A stretch of 64,000 bases of DNA, from contig NZ_LECW02000004.1 of the NCBI RefSeq assembly GCF_001042475.2, positions 248,001-312,000 on the forward strand, read 5' to 3'. Both the position numbers and the translations under genes were made by a program. This document shows, one piece after another, positions 51,367 through 60,144 of this stretch. The stretch's first letter is position 1, and each line of letters starts with the position of its first letter. Source of the stretch: Bacillus glycinifermentans. GTDB lineage: Bacteria > Bacillota > Bacilli > Bacillales > Bacillaceae. The notes under the pieces are model-generated. The model was not told the DNA's origin. It saw only the letters and a list, made by a program, of their open reading frames with translations, and did no database searches.

Positions 51367-52905
51367 TTACTTGTCTAATTCATTTATAATTTCATTCTTC
51401 AGCATTTGATACATCTTTTCATCCGGTTTTTCTTTTAGCGCCTGTTCAACGGACTGCTCCGCTTTTTTCAATTCTCCCTTTCCGACGTACAGCACTGCCA
51501 TATAATAGAAGGAAGCATGATCTGAAGGATCTTTTCTAACGAGGGCCGCGAGCCTTTTTTCAGCAGTATCATATTCGCCGAGCTGAATTTCGGAAATGGC
51601 GAGTATTTTCAAAATGTCGCTTGAAGCGTCTTTCCGTCCGGCGGCTTCCTGCAGCGCATTCCTCACCTTTTCGTATTCGCCTTCTTCATACCATTTCCTG
51701 GCATTATACAGGAGGGCGCTTTCCTGAACCGGCACGGAATGAAAGCCCCAGTAAAGCGCTCCTCCGCCAATGACAAGGACTAAAACCCAGCCGATCACCC
51801 GCAGCCCCGCGTTCCTTTTCCCGGGGAGCCCGACTGCCATTGCCGAAAGCAATCCCCCGATCAAGCCGCCGATATGCCCGGCGTTGTCAATGTTCGAAAC
51901 GGCGAAGCCGAGCCCGAGGTTCAGGATAATGATGACGATAATATTCGTTCCAATCGTCTTTAAAAAGGCCTTTCGGTTTGAAAAAGCGAGGAACAAAAGG
52001 GCTCCCAGGCACCCGAAGATTGCCCCTGATGCTCCCGCAGAAGGGTACGGACTGAACAAAAAGCTGCCGATCGAACCGAAAACCCCGGCCGTTATGTAAA
52101 TGGCGAGAAACCGGAATGAACCGTAGACCCTTTCTGCTGCCGCCCCTACCGACAACAATGCAAACGTGTTAAATAACAGGTGGACGAGTCCGATATGGAG
52201 GACGATCGGCGTGAGCAGTCTCCACCACTCCCCCGCCAATATTAAGCTGTTTTCCTTTGCGCCAAACCGAATGAGCGTTTCGGTATTTTGGCTTCCTCCC
52301 GCTATTTCTAATAGAAGAAACATGATGACTTGAAGACCGGCGAAAAACCAGGTGACAATCGGCGTTCCCCTTTCAAAAAGCGCCGCTTCCCGCTTTCTTT
52401 CCTCTTCCCTGCGCTTTGCAGCCTCCAAAACCTCATCCCTGACTTTCACGGCTTCTTCGTATGTAGCATCCTTGATGTCTTCCGTCCAGCCGCCTGTATG
52501 TATGTGTAAGGCCGCAGCGATTTTCTTGAGGCCTTCCTCTATAGAGGCTTCATCGATGAATATCGGCGCAATGCTGACTCTTTTGCCTTCAACCGAATGG
52601 CTGACGACGTCTTCCCACTCGTCAACAGGCGCTTGCTGTGATAAATAAACGGTTAAAACCGAAAGCTTCCGTCTGCCTGAAGCTGCCCTTAAACGCTCCG
52701 TTCTTTCCGCTAATGACTCAAGATCGCGGACGAGCTCCTGTCTAAAATCAATATCCTGCCTGTAGATGCGGATCAAATCGTACGGAGCGCTTCCCCCGGC
52801 TTCAAGCCAGGCTTCCCCAAACGAAGCCGGCGCCTGCACGAGCTCATAATCCCGTTCCAAGAGGTGTTTGATGAAATTCCAGTACATGTAATCAAATGAA
52901 TACAT
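51367..52905 (-). CDS. gluP: Rhomboid protease GluP
   Basis: 512 residues from the ATG at 52905 (GGAG 7 nt upstream). A cytoplasmic N-terminal domain (about 1-175), a rhomboid domain of seven membrane helices with the catalytic Ser in SAGASGAIFGCLGALL and the catalytic His in NIDNAGHIGGLIGG, and a C-terminal domain with two or three TPR repeats (about 390-510). It cuts membrane proteins; in B. subtilis it helps degrade the Mg transporter MgtE with FtsH. The GerA/SpoVAF-like gene follows after 69 bp. Confidence 0.95.
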   Translation of the reverse strand: MYSFDYMYWNFIKHLLERDYELVQAPASFGEAWLEAGGSAPYDLIRIYRQDIDFRQELVRDLESLAERTERLRAASGRRKLSVLTVYLSQQAPVDEWEDVVSHSVEGKRVSIAPIFIDEASIEEGLKKIAAALHIHTGGWTEDIKDATYEEAVKVRDEVLEAAKRREEERKREAALFERGTPIVTWFFAGLQVIMFLLLEIAGGSQNTETLIRFGAKENSLILAGEWWRLLTPIVLHIGLVHLLFNTFALLSVGAAAERVYGSFRFLAIYITAGVFGSIGSFLFSPYPSAGASGAIFGCLGALLFLAFSNRKAFLKTIGTNIIVIIILNLGLGFAVSNIDNAGHIGGLIGGLLSAMAVGLPGKRNAGLRVIGWVLVLVIGGGALYWGFHSVPVQESALLYNARKWYEEGEYEKVRNALQEAAGRKDASSDILKILAISEIQLGEYDTAEKRLAALVRKDPSDHASFYYMAVLYVGKGELKKAEQSVEQALKEKPDEKMYQMLKNEIINELDK

Positions 52906-52981
52906 AGCGTCGCTCCACAATGTTTTTTGTTCATTATAACAGGAATCGCCCTTTCTTGCCCGGTTTCACATCAGCGCATAA

Positions 52982-53007
52982 AAAATCCCGTTTTTGAAAC
53001 GGGATTT
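52982..53007. terminator. Terminator between gluP and yqgO
   Basis: AAATCCCGTTT-TTG-AAACGGGATTT, at the yqgO stop codon on the minus strand. Confidence 0.65.
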
Positions 53008-53179
53008 AAAACGCCTGCTGGATAAACTTGTTTCGGATAAACGGAATTCTCATGATCCAATGAATGAAGTAGTGGCGGATTCTGTCGCGGCCAAGAATGA
53101 AATTGATCACACGATAGCGGTTTTGAAAAAATACGAGTGCGGCAAGCGTGCCCAGTACAATAAAAGTCATTTTCCTCAT
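53006..53179 (-). CDS. yqgO: Small protein YqgO
   Basis: 57 residues: MRKMTFIVLGTLAALVFFQN, a single membrane helix, then a basic tail with RDRIRHYFIHWIMRIPFIRN. The ATG at 53179 follows GGAGGGATGAT. It matches in size and position B. subtilis YqgO between gluP and yqgN. Function unknown. Confidence 0.82.
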   Translation of the reverse strand: MRKMTFIVLGTLAALVFFQNRYRVINFILGRDRIRHYFIHWIMRIPFIRNKFIQQAF

Positions 53180-53225
53180 ATCATCCCTCCTATAACCGTA
53201 TCGTGTCTCATTTTACAATATTTAT

Positions 53226-53786
53226 TCAGCGGCAAACGAATGTCCTTTCCTCGGTGAAAATTTGCTTCACCGGGATATCGTGCACCTCGCGGGGAACGCG
53301 CTCAACGATTTGGCAATGAAAGGCAAGCGACGCCGTCTCATTCATAAAGCCCTCCAAATACCGGTCATAATAACCGCCGCCATAACCGATCCTATAGCCC
53401 TCAAGGTCAAAGCATATCCCCGGAACGACGATAAGGTCGATATCCTCCGGCTTGATCAGCTCTGTTTTATGTATGATCGGCTCCTGGAGCCCGAAGTAGA
53501 CGACCTCCAGCTCGCTGTCATCTTTGAAGCGGCGGAAATGCATCCCTTTTGTTTCAGGGAGGCATTTTGGAATACACACCGTCTTGCCTTCGCGCCAAGC
53601 CCGCTCAATAATCGGCCTTGTCGGAATCTCCGGCTTTCTTGAGATGGTCATGGCGATGACAGAAGAATCCGCCCACTCCTTCGACTCTAAAAACGCCTGC
53701 TGGATCGCCTTTGTTTTTTGCCGAAATTCCTGATCCGTAAGCTTTGCAAGTTGATTTCTGACCTCGCTTCTTAACGAACGCTTCAC
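53226..53786 (-). CDS. yqgN: 5-formyltetrahydrofolate cyclo-ligase
   Basis: 186 residues. It converts 5-formyltetrahydrofolate to 5,10-methenyltetrahydrofolate with ATP. Family motifs: MKRSLRSEVRNQLAKLTDQE at the start, ISRKPEIPTRPIIERAWREG, and the P-loop-like PGICFDLEGYRIGYGGGYYD. The start is GTG at 53786 behind AAAGGGGG. It lies 29 bp after the rpmG terminator. Confidence 0.93.
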   Translation of the reverse strand: MKRSLRSEVRNQLAKLTDQEFRQKTKAIQQAFLESKEWADSSVIAMTISRKPEIPTRPIIERAWREGKTVCIPKCLPETKGMHFRRFKDDSELEVVYFGLQEPIIHKTELIKPEDIDLIVVPGICFDLEGYRIGYGGGYYDRYLEGFMNETASLAFHCQIVERVPREVHDIPVKQIFTEERTFVCR

Positions 53787-53810
53787 ATCGATCCCCCTTT
53801 CAAATTGAAA

Positions 53811-53834
53811 AAAACAGCAGGAAAATTCCTGCTG
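53811..53834 (-). terminator. Terminator of rpmG
   Basis: Minus strand CAGCAGGAA-TT-TTCCTGCTG followed by TTTTTTTC. Confidence 0.85.
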
Positions 53835-53835
53835 C

Positions 53836-53988
<153 letters not shown>

Positions 53989-54031
53989 TTTTCCCTCCAA
54001 ACTATATATCATTTGCTGTTCAGACCTATCT

Positions 54032-54061
54032 ATAATACCACTATTGAAGCCGGAATGCCAG
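54032..54061 (-). promoter_or_regulatory. Candidate promoter of rpmG
   Basis: Minus strand extended -10 TGGTATTAT (TATTAT at 54032-54037), with CTGGCA (54056-54061) 18 bp upstream. Confidence 0.5.
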
Positions 54062-54520
54062 GCGTTTTTTTCAGTTTGTGCGGGTTTAGCCAAAAGTTTT
54101 GAGACATATACGCCTTCCCAAAATGCTTTTCTGCTGTTTGCCGGTCATGCAGGCCGAAAATAAAAGCCTTCCCCTTTTCTTTGTCCTCTTTAGGAGCGTA
54201 AGTCCTGAAAGAGTTCATCAATCGCCAAGGCACGGCTTAGACCGCTGGCAGGATAAAATCCTCAACTCCGGGGGCTTATGTTCGGAATCTATTTGCAAAC
54301 GATCGCTAGAAAACGAAAAACCGTTTCGAATATTATATTGAAAAGGCGTTTTCCCGGCTCGCCGCTTCACAATCATGCCGCTCCCCGAAGAGCTTGTTTC
54401 CTTATACACCATACAAAAGCACCAATGAAAATGAATTTTGTCGACAAATTTTTTATTTTTTTTATTAATTCCTTTTGAAGCAAGCGTTTTTATGGTATAA
54501 AAAAGAAGGAGAAAATAAGA
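54062..54520. other. Spacer without a recognised gene (yqgM/yqgL position)
   Basis: In B. subtilis a glycosyltransferase gene (yqgM) and yqgL lie hereabouts. Here there is no gene of that size. A minus-strand frame (54233 to 54030) reads AFIFGLHDRQTAEKHFGKAY, then NFWLNPHKLKKTPGIPASIV; it has no SD and may be a chance frame or a relic. Confidence 0.4.
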
Positions 54521-54536
54521 ATTGAAGGTGATGAAC

Positions 54537-54887
54537 GTGGAAATTGCTATCATTGCGCTGCTCGTTGTCAGCATTGCGCTGATCGCATTCTCATATTTTC
54601 AGAGAGAACCGATTAAAGAAGTTGAACAGGAACTGGAAACGCTCCAGCTGTCCGCCATGCAGGAAATCTATAAGCTGAAAAAGAAAATGACAGTGCTTGA
54701 AGAAGAGCTCCTCGATTCAAACGTCGTTGTCCGCAGACCGAACGCAGGGATCAGCCAGCATATCGCAAAACAAATTCTTTCAAAATATCAAAACGGCATG
54801 TCAGAAGAAGCGATTGCAAAAGCAGAGCATGTCTCTGTTGAAGATGTAAAAGCGATCATCAAGGATAATGAGAGGGTGCTCGTATGA
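54537..54887 (+). CDS. yqzD: Conserved protein YqzD
   Basis: 116 residues. One N-terminal membrane helix (VEIAIIALLVVSIALIAFSY), then a coiled coil (about 28-62) and a C-terminal helix-turn-helix-like part (ISQHIAKQILSKYQNGMSEE). The start is GTG at 54537, 5 nt behind AAGGTGA; ATG 54531 and TTG 54522 are alternatives. The stop overlaps the yqzC start (ATGA). Function unknown. Confidence 0.85.
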   Translation: MEIAIIALLVVSIALIAFSYFQREPIKEVEQELETLQLSAMQEIYKLKKKMTVLEEELLDSNVVVRRPNAGISQHIAKQILSKYQNGMSEEAIAKAEHVSVEDVKAIIKDNERVLV

Positions 54888-55366
54888 CCAGACAAAGTGT
54901 ACAAGCTTTCGCCGGGGGAATGATTTTGGCGACGGCTGTTCTGGCGGGCACATTTTACCTGACGGGCAGCGGAAACGCAGAATCTTCAAAAAACAAAGTC
55001 AGTGAAGCCGATGTCAAAACATATTTGAAAGACAATGATCAGGTCTCGCTTACACGAACAGATTACCAGGACCTTCTGCAATATAAAGAAAAGGCGCTAA
55101 AACAGGATGACGCCAGCCAAAATGAGAAAGACTCAGGACAAGATAACGAGCCGAAAAAAGGCTCCAAATACAAGCTTGAGATCAAAAAAGGCATGAGCAC
55201 GGCAGAGGTTGCCGATATTCTCGAAAAAGAAAAGGTTGTCCCATCAGCAGATGATTTTAAAGACTATGTAAAAGACGCGGGCTACGAATCTAAAATCCGC
55301 GCAGGCAAATACGAATTAAAGCGCGGATCGAGCTTAAAAAGCATCGTCAAGGCTCTATCCCGTTAA
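54884..55366 (+). CDS. yqzC: Membrane-anchored YqzC with MltG-like domain
   Basis: 160 residues. One N-terminal membrane helix (about 8-27), an acidic/Lys-rich linker (about 60-95) and a C-terminal domain KLEIKKGMSTAEVADILEKE to KSIVKALSR, similar to the LysM-like subdomain of MltG (YceG) transglycosylases. The catalytic transglycosylase domain is absent. Its ATG overlaps the yqzD stop, so the two are translationally coupled. It lies next to the pst operon, convergent. Confidence 0.85.
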   Translation: MTRQSVQAFAGGMILATAVLAGTFYLTGSGNAESSKNKVSEADVKTYLKDNDQVSLTRTDYQDLLQYKEKALKQDDASQNEKDSGQDNEPKKGSKYKLEIKKGMSTAEVADILEKEKVVPSADDFKDYVKDAGYESKIRAGKYELKRGSSLKSIVKALSR

Positions 55367-55367
55367 A

Positions 55368-55398
55368 AAACAGGCTGTCTCAATACAGCCTGTTTTTT
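55368..55398 (+). terminator. Terminator of yqzD-yqzC
   Basis: AACAGGCTGT-ctca-ATACAGCCTGTT followed by TTTTT. Confidence 0.85.
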
Positions 55399-55471
55399 TG
55401 CTATTGCCAATGCCAAAAAAGCCTCTTCTAACGACTTCCTTCCGTTGACCGAAAGAACCCCCTCGCATCAT

Positions 55472-55503
55472 AAAAAGGCTGCCGATGAGAGTCGGCAGCC
55501 TGC
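55472..55503 (-). terminator. Terminator of the pst operon
   Basis: Minus strand GGCTGCCGAC-tctca-TCGGCAGCC followed by TTTTTATG. Confidence 0.85.
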
Positions 55504-55511
55504 CATTACCA

Positions 55512-56291
55512 TCAGCCAAATCGGCCGGTAATATAATCTTTTGTCCTCACATCGTCCGGAGACGAAAACATTTTAAACGTATCGTTACATTCGATGAGCT
55601 CTCCCATCAGGAAAAAAGCGGTCTGGTCAGAAATCCTGGAAGCCTGCTGCATATTATGAGTCACGATGGCGATCGTGTACTTTTCTTTCAGCTTCAGCAT
55701 GAGCTCTTCGATTTTCAAGGTGGATACAGGGTCTAATGCCGATGTCGGCTCATCCATCAGCAAAACATCCGGATTCGTTGCGAGTGCTCTTGCGATGCAC
55801 AAACGCTGCTGCTGGCCTCCGGAAAGGCCAAGCGCCGGGGCTTGAAGGCGGTCTTTTACTTCATCCCACAACGCCACGTCAATCAGCGCTTTTTCCACTC
55901 TTTCGTGCAATTCTTTTTTATTTTTTAATCCGTGGATTCGCGGTCCGTATGCGACATTATCAAAGATCGACTGCGGGAACGGATTTCCTTTTTGAAACAC
56001 CATACCGACTTTTTTTCTTAATTCGACAAGATCGATTTTGCTGTTCAGCACATTTTTTCCGTCATAGACGATTTCGCCGGTCATTTTAACGTTTGGAACC
56101 ATATTGATCATCAGATTCAGCGTCTTAATAAAAGTCGATTTTCCGCAGCCTGACGGGCCGATGATCGCGGTAATTTCGTATTCCGGAATGGTCAGGTTAA
56201 TATTTTTTAATGCATGGTGGCTGCCGTACCACAGATTCAAATCGCTGATCCGGTACACCTCTTTTTGCTTTACTGCTGCAACTGCGCTCAT
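55512..56291 (-). CDS. pstBB: Phosphate ABC transporter ATP-binding protein (second copy)
   Basis: 259 residues from the ATG at 56291 (AAGGAGG upstream); an earlier in-frame ATG runs inside pstBA. ABC ATPase: Walker [12 protein letters not shown], signature [15 protein letters not shown], Walker [15 protein letters not shown]-loop THNMQQ. It powers phosphate import through PstC/PstA. It is the last gene of the operon, 13 bp after pstBA, and about two thirds similar to it, the usual Bacillus duplication. Confidence 0.95.
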   Translation of the reverse strand: MSAVAAVKQKEVYRISDLNLWYGSHHALKNINLTIPEYEITAIIGPSGCGKSTFIKTLNLMINMVPNVKMTGEIVYDGKNVLNSKIDLVELRKKVGMVFQKGNPFPQSIFDNVAYGPRIHGLKNKKELHERVEKALIDVALWDEVKDRLQAPALGLSGGQQQRLCIARALATNPDVLLMDEPTSALDPVSTLKIEELMLKLKEKYTIAIVTHNMQQASRISDQTAFFLMGELIECNDTFKMFSSPDDVRTKDYITGRFG

Positions 56292-56304
56292 GAAGCCGTC
56301 CTCC

Positions 56305-57126
56305 TTATCCAAATCTGCCGTTGATATAATCGTCTGTCTTTTTTTCTGATGGATTGGTGAAGATTTTTTCCGTCCGGTCGTATTCAACCAGATCACCGTT
56401 CAGAAAAAATGCCGTTTTATCGGAAATTCTTGAAGCCTGCTGCATATTGTGTGTGACAATGATGATCGAATATTCCTTTTTTAACGCAACGATTAATTCC
56501 TCTATTTTCGCGTTTGAAATCGGGTCAAGGGCAGAAGCCGGTTCATCCAGCAGCAGCACTTCCGGCTTCATGGCAAGCGTCCGCGCGATGCAGAGCCGCT
56601 GCTGCTGGCCTCCGGACAATGACAGTGCCGACTGATGGAGCCTGTCTTTCACTTCATCCCACAATGCGGCTTTTGTCAAGCTTTCTTCCACGATATCATC
56701 CAGCACCGATCTCCTTCGTTCTCCCGCATATTTTAACGCATGGGTAATGTTGTGATAAATCGATTTCGGAAAAGGATTCGGCTTCTGAAAGACCATCCCG
56801 ATTTCCCTTCTGAGATTGACAACGTTGATGTTCGAATCCAGAATATTAACCCCTTCATATACGATTTTGCCCGTCGTTCTGGCGGATGCGATCAGGTCGT
56901 TCATTCGGTTAATGCTTCTTAGAAAAGTTGATTTTCCGCAGCCTGACGGACCGATCAGAGCTGTAACAGCATGTTTGTCAATATCGAAAGAAATATCGTT
57001 GACAGCCCGTTTCTCTCCATAATATATATTTAAGTTCTCCACTTTTAAAATGTGTTCTTTCGTTTCGGGCAGCGGCGCAATTCCAATCGTCTCACGCGCG
57101 ATCTCCAAAGCCGGAATTTGAACCAT
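56305..57126 (-). CDS. pstBA: Phosphate ABC transporter ATP-binding protein (first copy)
   Basis: 273 residues. Walker [16 protein letters not shown], signature [15 protein letters not shown], Walker [15 protein letters not shown]-loop THNMQQ. PstB-specific ending DDYINGRFG is shared with pstBB (YITGRFG). The 20-residue N-terminal extension is longer than in pstBB. It lies 19 bp after pstA in the pst operon. Confidence 0.95.
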   Translation of the reverse strand: MVQIPALEIARETIGIAPLPETKEHILKVENLNIYYGEKRAVNDISFDIDKHAVTALIGPSGCGKSTFLRSINRMNDLIASARTTGKIVYEGVNILDSNINVVNLRREIGMVFQKPNPFPKSIYHNITHALKYAGERRRSVLDDIVEESLTKAALWDEVKDRLHQSALSLSGGQQQRLCIARTLAMKPEVLLLDEPASALDPISNAKIEELIVALKKEYSIIIVTHNMQQASRISDKTAFFLNGDLVEYDRTEKIFTNPSEKKTDDYINGRFG

Positions 57127-57145
57127 CAGATGTCACCCTTCCTTT

Positions 57146-58033
57146 TTATTTATGAGCCGTTAGTTTCTTATGAATAAAGGAGCCAAGCCATCTTGCGGCA
57201 AGATTAAACAGCAGGACGGACAAAACGAGAACAGCTGACCCGCCGTTTGCGATCGCTTCCGCATCAGGAATAATGCCCTGTGTATTGACGTTCCAAATAT
57301 GGACGGCAAGCGTTTCCGCCGGTCTGAAAATATTGAGCGGAGACGTTTCCGAAAAAGGATTCCAATCGGCAAAATTCAGTCTCGGCGTTGTCAGGCCCGC
57401 CGTAAATAATAAGGCGGCCGCCTCACCAAAAACGCGTCCTGACGCAAGGATTGCCCCCGTAATAATCGACGGGACTGCCCCCGGGATTAAAACGGTTTTA
57501 ATCGTATGCCATTTCGAAACGCCCAGTGCCAGAGATGCTTCTTTTTGCTCTTTCGGAACCGAGCGGATCGCGTCCTCTGTCACCCGCACCATCACAGGCA
57601 GGTTAAAGACCGTCAGCGCCAGGGCTCCGCCGATAATGGTGTATCCCCAGCCGGTCAGGTTGACAAATACCAGCATGCCGAACATCCCCATAACGATGGA
57701 AGGAAGGGATGACAGCACTTCGATACAGATGCGGATAAAGTCGGTCAGCTTGTTGTCAGGCGCATATTCTGCCATATATATACCGCCGCCCACTCCGAGC
57801 GGAACAGTGATGATCATGGTCAGCACCAAAATGTAAAACGAGTTGAACAGCTGATCCCGAATGCCTCCTCCGCTTGACAGTGCGCTGGAACGCGACGTTA
57901 AAAATTCGAGGCTGATATGCGAAAAACCGCCTACGATAATATAAGAAAACAACCCGACGAGAATCGCGGTGATCACCGCGGCGATCAATCCGAAAACACC
58001 AGTTGCGATACGATCAGTTACTTTGCTGTTCAT
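57146..58033 (-). CDS. pstA: Phosphate ABC transporter permease PstA
   Basis: 295 residues from the ATG at 58033, which overlaps the pstC stop by one base (TAATG); AGGAGG lies 8 nt upstream. Six membrane helices, and the permease EAA loop is in EDAIRSVPKEQKEASLALGV. It forms the phosphate channel with PstC in the cell membrane. Confidence 0.95.
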   Translation of the reverse strand: MNSKVTDRIATGVFGLIAAVITAILVGLFSYIIVGGFSHISLEFLTSRSSALSSGGGIRDQLFNSFYILVLTMIITVPLGVGGGIYMAEYAPDNKLTDFIRICIEVLSSLPSIVMGMFGMLVFVNLTGWGYTIIGGALALTVFNLPVMVRVTEDAIRSVPKEQKEASLALGVSKWHTIKTVLIPGAVPSIITGAILASGRVFGEAAALLFTAGLTTPRLNFADWNPFSETSPLNIFRPAETLAVHIWNVNTQGIIPDAEAIANGGSAVLVLSVLLFNLAARWLGSFIHKKLTAHK

Positions 58034-58962
58034 TACAGTTTCCTCCTGGATGACAGATATCGGATCAGCAGAATGAACAAGAACGACATGATCAACAGAA
58101 CGAGCCCCATCGACCAAAGCGTATTGTTTTCCACGCTTCCATACGTTGTATGTCCCATGTTTAACGTAATAATCGTTGTCAATGTTCCCGCTGGATCCAA
58201 GAGACTCTCAAAAAGATTCCTTGAGTTTCCGATCACCATCTGCACGGCGAGCGCTTCTCCGAACGCCCTCGCCATTCCGAGCACAACCGCCGTAAGCAGC
58301 GACGGCAGAGCGGCAGGAATCAGCACCTTTCTGATCGTCTGCCATCTCGTTGCACCCAGTGCATACGATCCTTCCCTCAGGCTTTTCGGCAGCGAGCTGA
58401 GCGCATCCGTGGAAATTGAAGTGACCGTCGGCAAAATCATGACAGCCAGGACAATCGTTCCCGCCAGCAGACTGTGCCCCGATCCGCTTGTTTTCAGATG
58501 ACTGATGAACGGCACTAATACTGTAAGGCCTATGAATCCATAAACGACGGAAGGAATGCCAACAAGCAATTCGACAACCGGCTGCAATACTTTTCTTCCC
58601 CACGAAGGTGCGATTTCGGTCATGAATATCGCGCCTCCGATTCCAAGCGGTGCAGCAATCAAAGCTGCAAGAAAGGTTACAGCAAATGACCCGAGAATAA
58701 ACGGAAGCGCTCCGAATTCAGGGTTTTGGTTTGTTGGATTCCAATCTAGACTGGTTAAGAACTCAATCGGACTTACACCGTTAGCCAGAAAAGATTGCAA
58801 CCCCTTGTTTCCGAGGAAGATTGTAATCGAAATCGCCGCCGCCATCATAATAAACGCGCACGATGCGACCAGTATCTTCCCGCGGACTTCATCCATTTTA
58901 CGATTTTGTTTGGAGCTGATCAGCCGCTCTTCTGCGGACAGTTTCTCTATTTTTTGAACCAT
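58033..58962 (-). CDS. pstC: Phosphate ABC transporter permease PstC
   Basis: 309 residues with six membrane helices after a charged N-terminus (about 1-25). The EAA loop is in DALSSLPKSLREGSYALGAT. It is the partner of PstA. The stop is shared by one base with the pstA start. It lies 71 bp after pstS; a stem-loop in this gap may protect pstS mRNA or reduce read-through. Confidence 0.95.
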   Translation of the reverse strand: MVQKIEKLSAEERLISSKQNRKMDEVRGKILVASCAFIMMAAAISITIFLGNKGLQSFLANGVSPIEFLTSLDWNPTNQNPEFGALPFILGSFAVTFLAALIAAPLGIGGAIFMTEIAPSWGRKVLQPVVELLVGIPSVVYGFIGLTVLVPFISHLKTSGSGHSLLAGTIVLAVMILPTVTSISTDALSSLPKSLREGSYALGATRWQTIRKVLIPAALPSLLTAVVLGMARAFGEALAVQMVIGNSRNLFESLLDPAGTLTTIITLNMGHTTYGSVENNTLWSMGLVLLIMSFLFILLIRYLSSRRKL

Positions 58963-58994
58963 TTTTTACACTCCTATTAAAACAAGTCATAATA

Positions 58995-59021
58995 GGGAAA
59001 GTGTCAGGAGCACACTTTCCC
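58995..59021 (-). other. Intergenic stem-loop between pstS and pstC
   Basis: Perfect 10-bp stem GGGAAAGTGT / ACACTTTCCC with a 7-nt loop. There is no T run, so it is more likely an mRNA stability or processing element than a full terminator. Confidence 0.65.
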
Positions 59022-59033
59022 GGCCTAACTTTA

Positions 59034-59954
59034 TTATTTATCCGATTGTTTACCGCTTGCGTCACGTTTTACTTCCATGTCTGTTACAGGAATATAGCCC
59101 TGATCCGTGACGATCGATTTTTGGATTTCGTCGCTCATCAAATAATCGAGGAACTTTTTAGCCAAACCTGTAGGCTCGCCTTTTGTATAAGAATGCTCAT
59201 AAGCCCAAATCGGGAATTTTCCTTTTTGCACATTTTCTGCGGTCGGTTTCACTCCGTCAATTGAAAGAGGAGTGATAGAGTTGTCTTTGATATATGAAAA
59301 TGCAAGATAGCCGATCGCTCCCGGTGTTTCAGCAATTAACTTTTTCACCGTGTTTGAAGAATCCTCGGTGATGCCTTCAGCAGGAGTTTCTCCGTCAAGC
59401 GCATATTTAACAAATGTCGCACGGGTTCCTGAAGAATCAGGACGGTTAACGAGGGTGATCTTTTGATCTTTGCCGCCAAGTTCTTTCCAGTTTTTGATCT
59501 TTCCTGTAAACACCTTTTTCAGATCTTCTAATGAAATATCCTTAACGCCCACTTCCGGATTAACGGCTGCCGCCATGCCGACTACTGCGACTTGATGGTC
59601 AACAAGCTCCTTGGCAGGGATGCCTTCTTTTTCTTCAGCAAATACGTCGGAGTTTCCGATTTGAACCGTTCCTTCAGCTACTTGAGAAAGGCCCGTTCCA
59701 GAACCTCCTGCCTGCACCTGAATATCGGCATCCGGATTTTCATCCATGAATTTTTCAGCCGCGGCTAACACGAGCGGCTGCATCGCCGAAGAACCGGAAA
59801 TCGTCAAAGATCCTGAAGCCTTATCCTCTGCTTTATCGCTTTGTTTGCCTTCTCCCGAGCTGCTGCCGTTCGTACTACTGCTTCCGCAAGCTGCTGCGAA
59901 GACAACTAAAACGGACATGATGAACATCAGTGTGACTTTTTTAAATGATTTCAC
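59034..59954 (-). CDS. pstS: Phosphate-binding lipoprotein PstS
   Basis: 306 residues. Lipobox FAAAC (Cys23), a Ser/Gly linker, then the PstS fold: SLTISGSSAMQPLVLAAAEK with the phosphate-binding Ser/Thr loop, AGGSGTGLSQVAEG, and NRPDSSGTRATFVKYALDGE. It is anchored on the outer membrane face and hands phosphate to PstC/A. The start is GTG at 59954 behind GGGAGG. It is the first gene of pstS-C-A-BA-BB and is controlled by PhoP. Confidence 0.97.
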   Translation of the reverse strand: MKSFKKVTLMFIMSVLVVFAAACGSSSTNGSSSGEGKQSDKAEDKASGSLTISGSSAMQPLVLAAAEKFMDENPDADIQVQAGGSGTGLSQVAEGTVQIGNSDVFAEEKEGIPAKELVDHQVAVVGMAAAVNPEVGVKDISLEDLKKVFTGKIKNWKELGGKDQKITLVNRPDSSGTRATFVKYALDGETPAEGITEDSSNTVKKLIAETPGAIGYLAFSYIKDNSITPLSIDGVKPTAENVQKGKFPIWAYEHSYTKGEPTGLAKKFLDYLMSDEIQKSIVTDQGYIPVTDMEVKRDASGKQSDK

Positions 59955-59993
59955 TTCTTAATCCTCCCGCGTAAATGTGTAATTTGTCCTACG

Positions 59994-60052
59994 TGTATAG
60001 CGTAACTTTTCAGTGTTAATCTTGTTTAAATGAATTATTAAGGTTTTGTAAA
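59994..60052 (-). promoter_or_regulatory. PhoP box and -10 of the pst operon
   Basis: Minus strand TTTACA, TTAATA, TTTAAA, TTAACA start at exact 11-bp intervals (plus-strand left ends 60047, 60036, 60025, 60014). They match the PhoP direct repeat TT(A/T/C)ACA. The -10 TATACA (59994-59999) is 14 bp downstream of the last repeat. Confidence 0.88.
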
Positions 60053-60103
60053 AGAAGCTTGAATTTTGTATAAAACAGGGGTTGAAGGGGAACCTTGAGG
60101 TAA

Positions 60104-60131
60104 AAAAACGCCCGCTTGGATGCGGGCGTTC
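60104..60131 (-). terminator. Terminator of pbpA
   Basis: Minus strand AACGCCCGC-atccaa-GCGGGCGTT followed by TTTTTA. Confidence 0.88.
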
Positions 60132-60144
60132 CAGAAAGAAGCGC

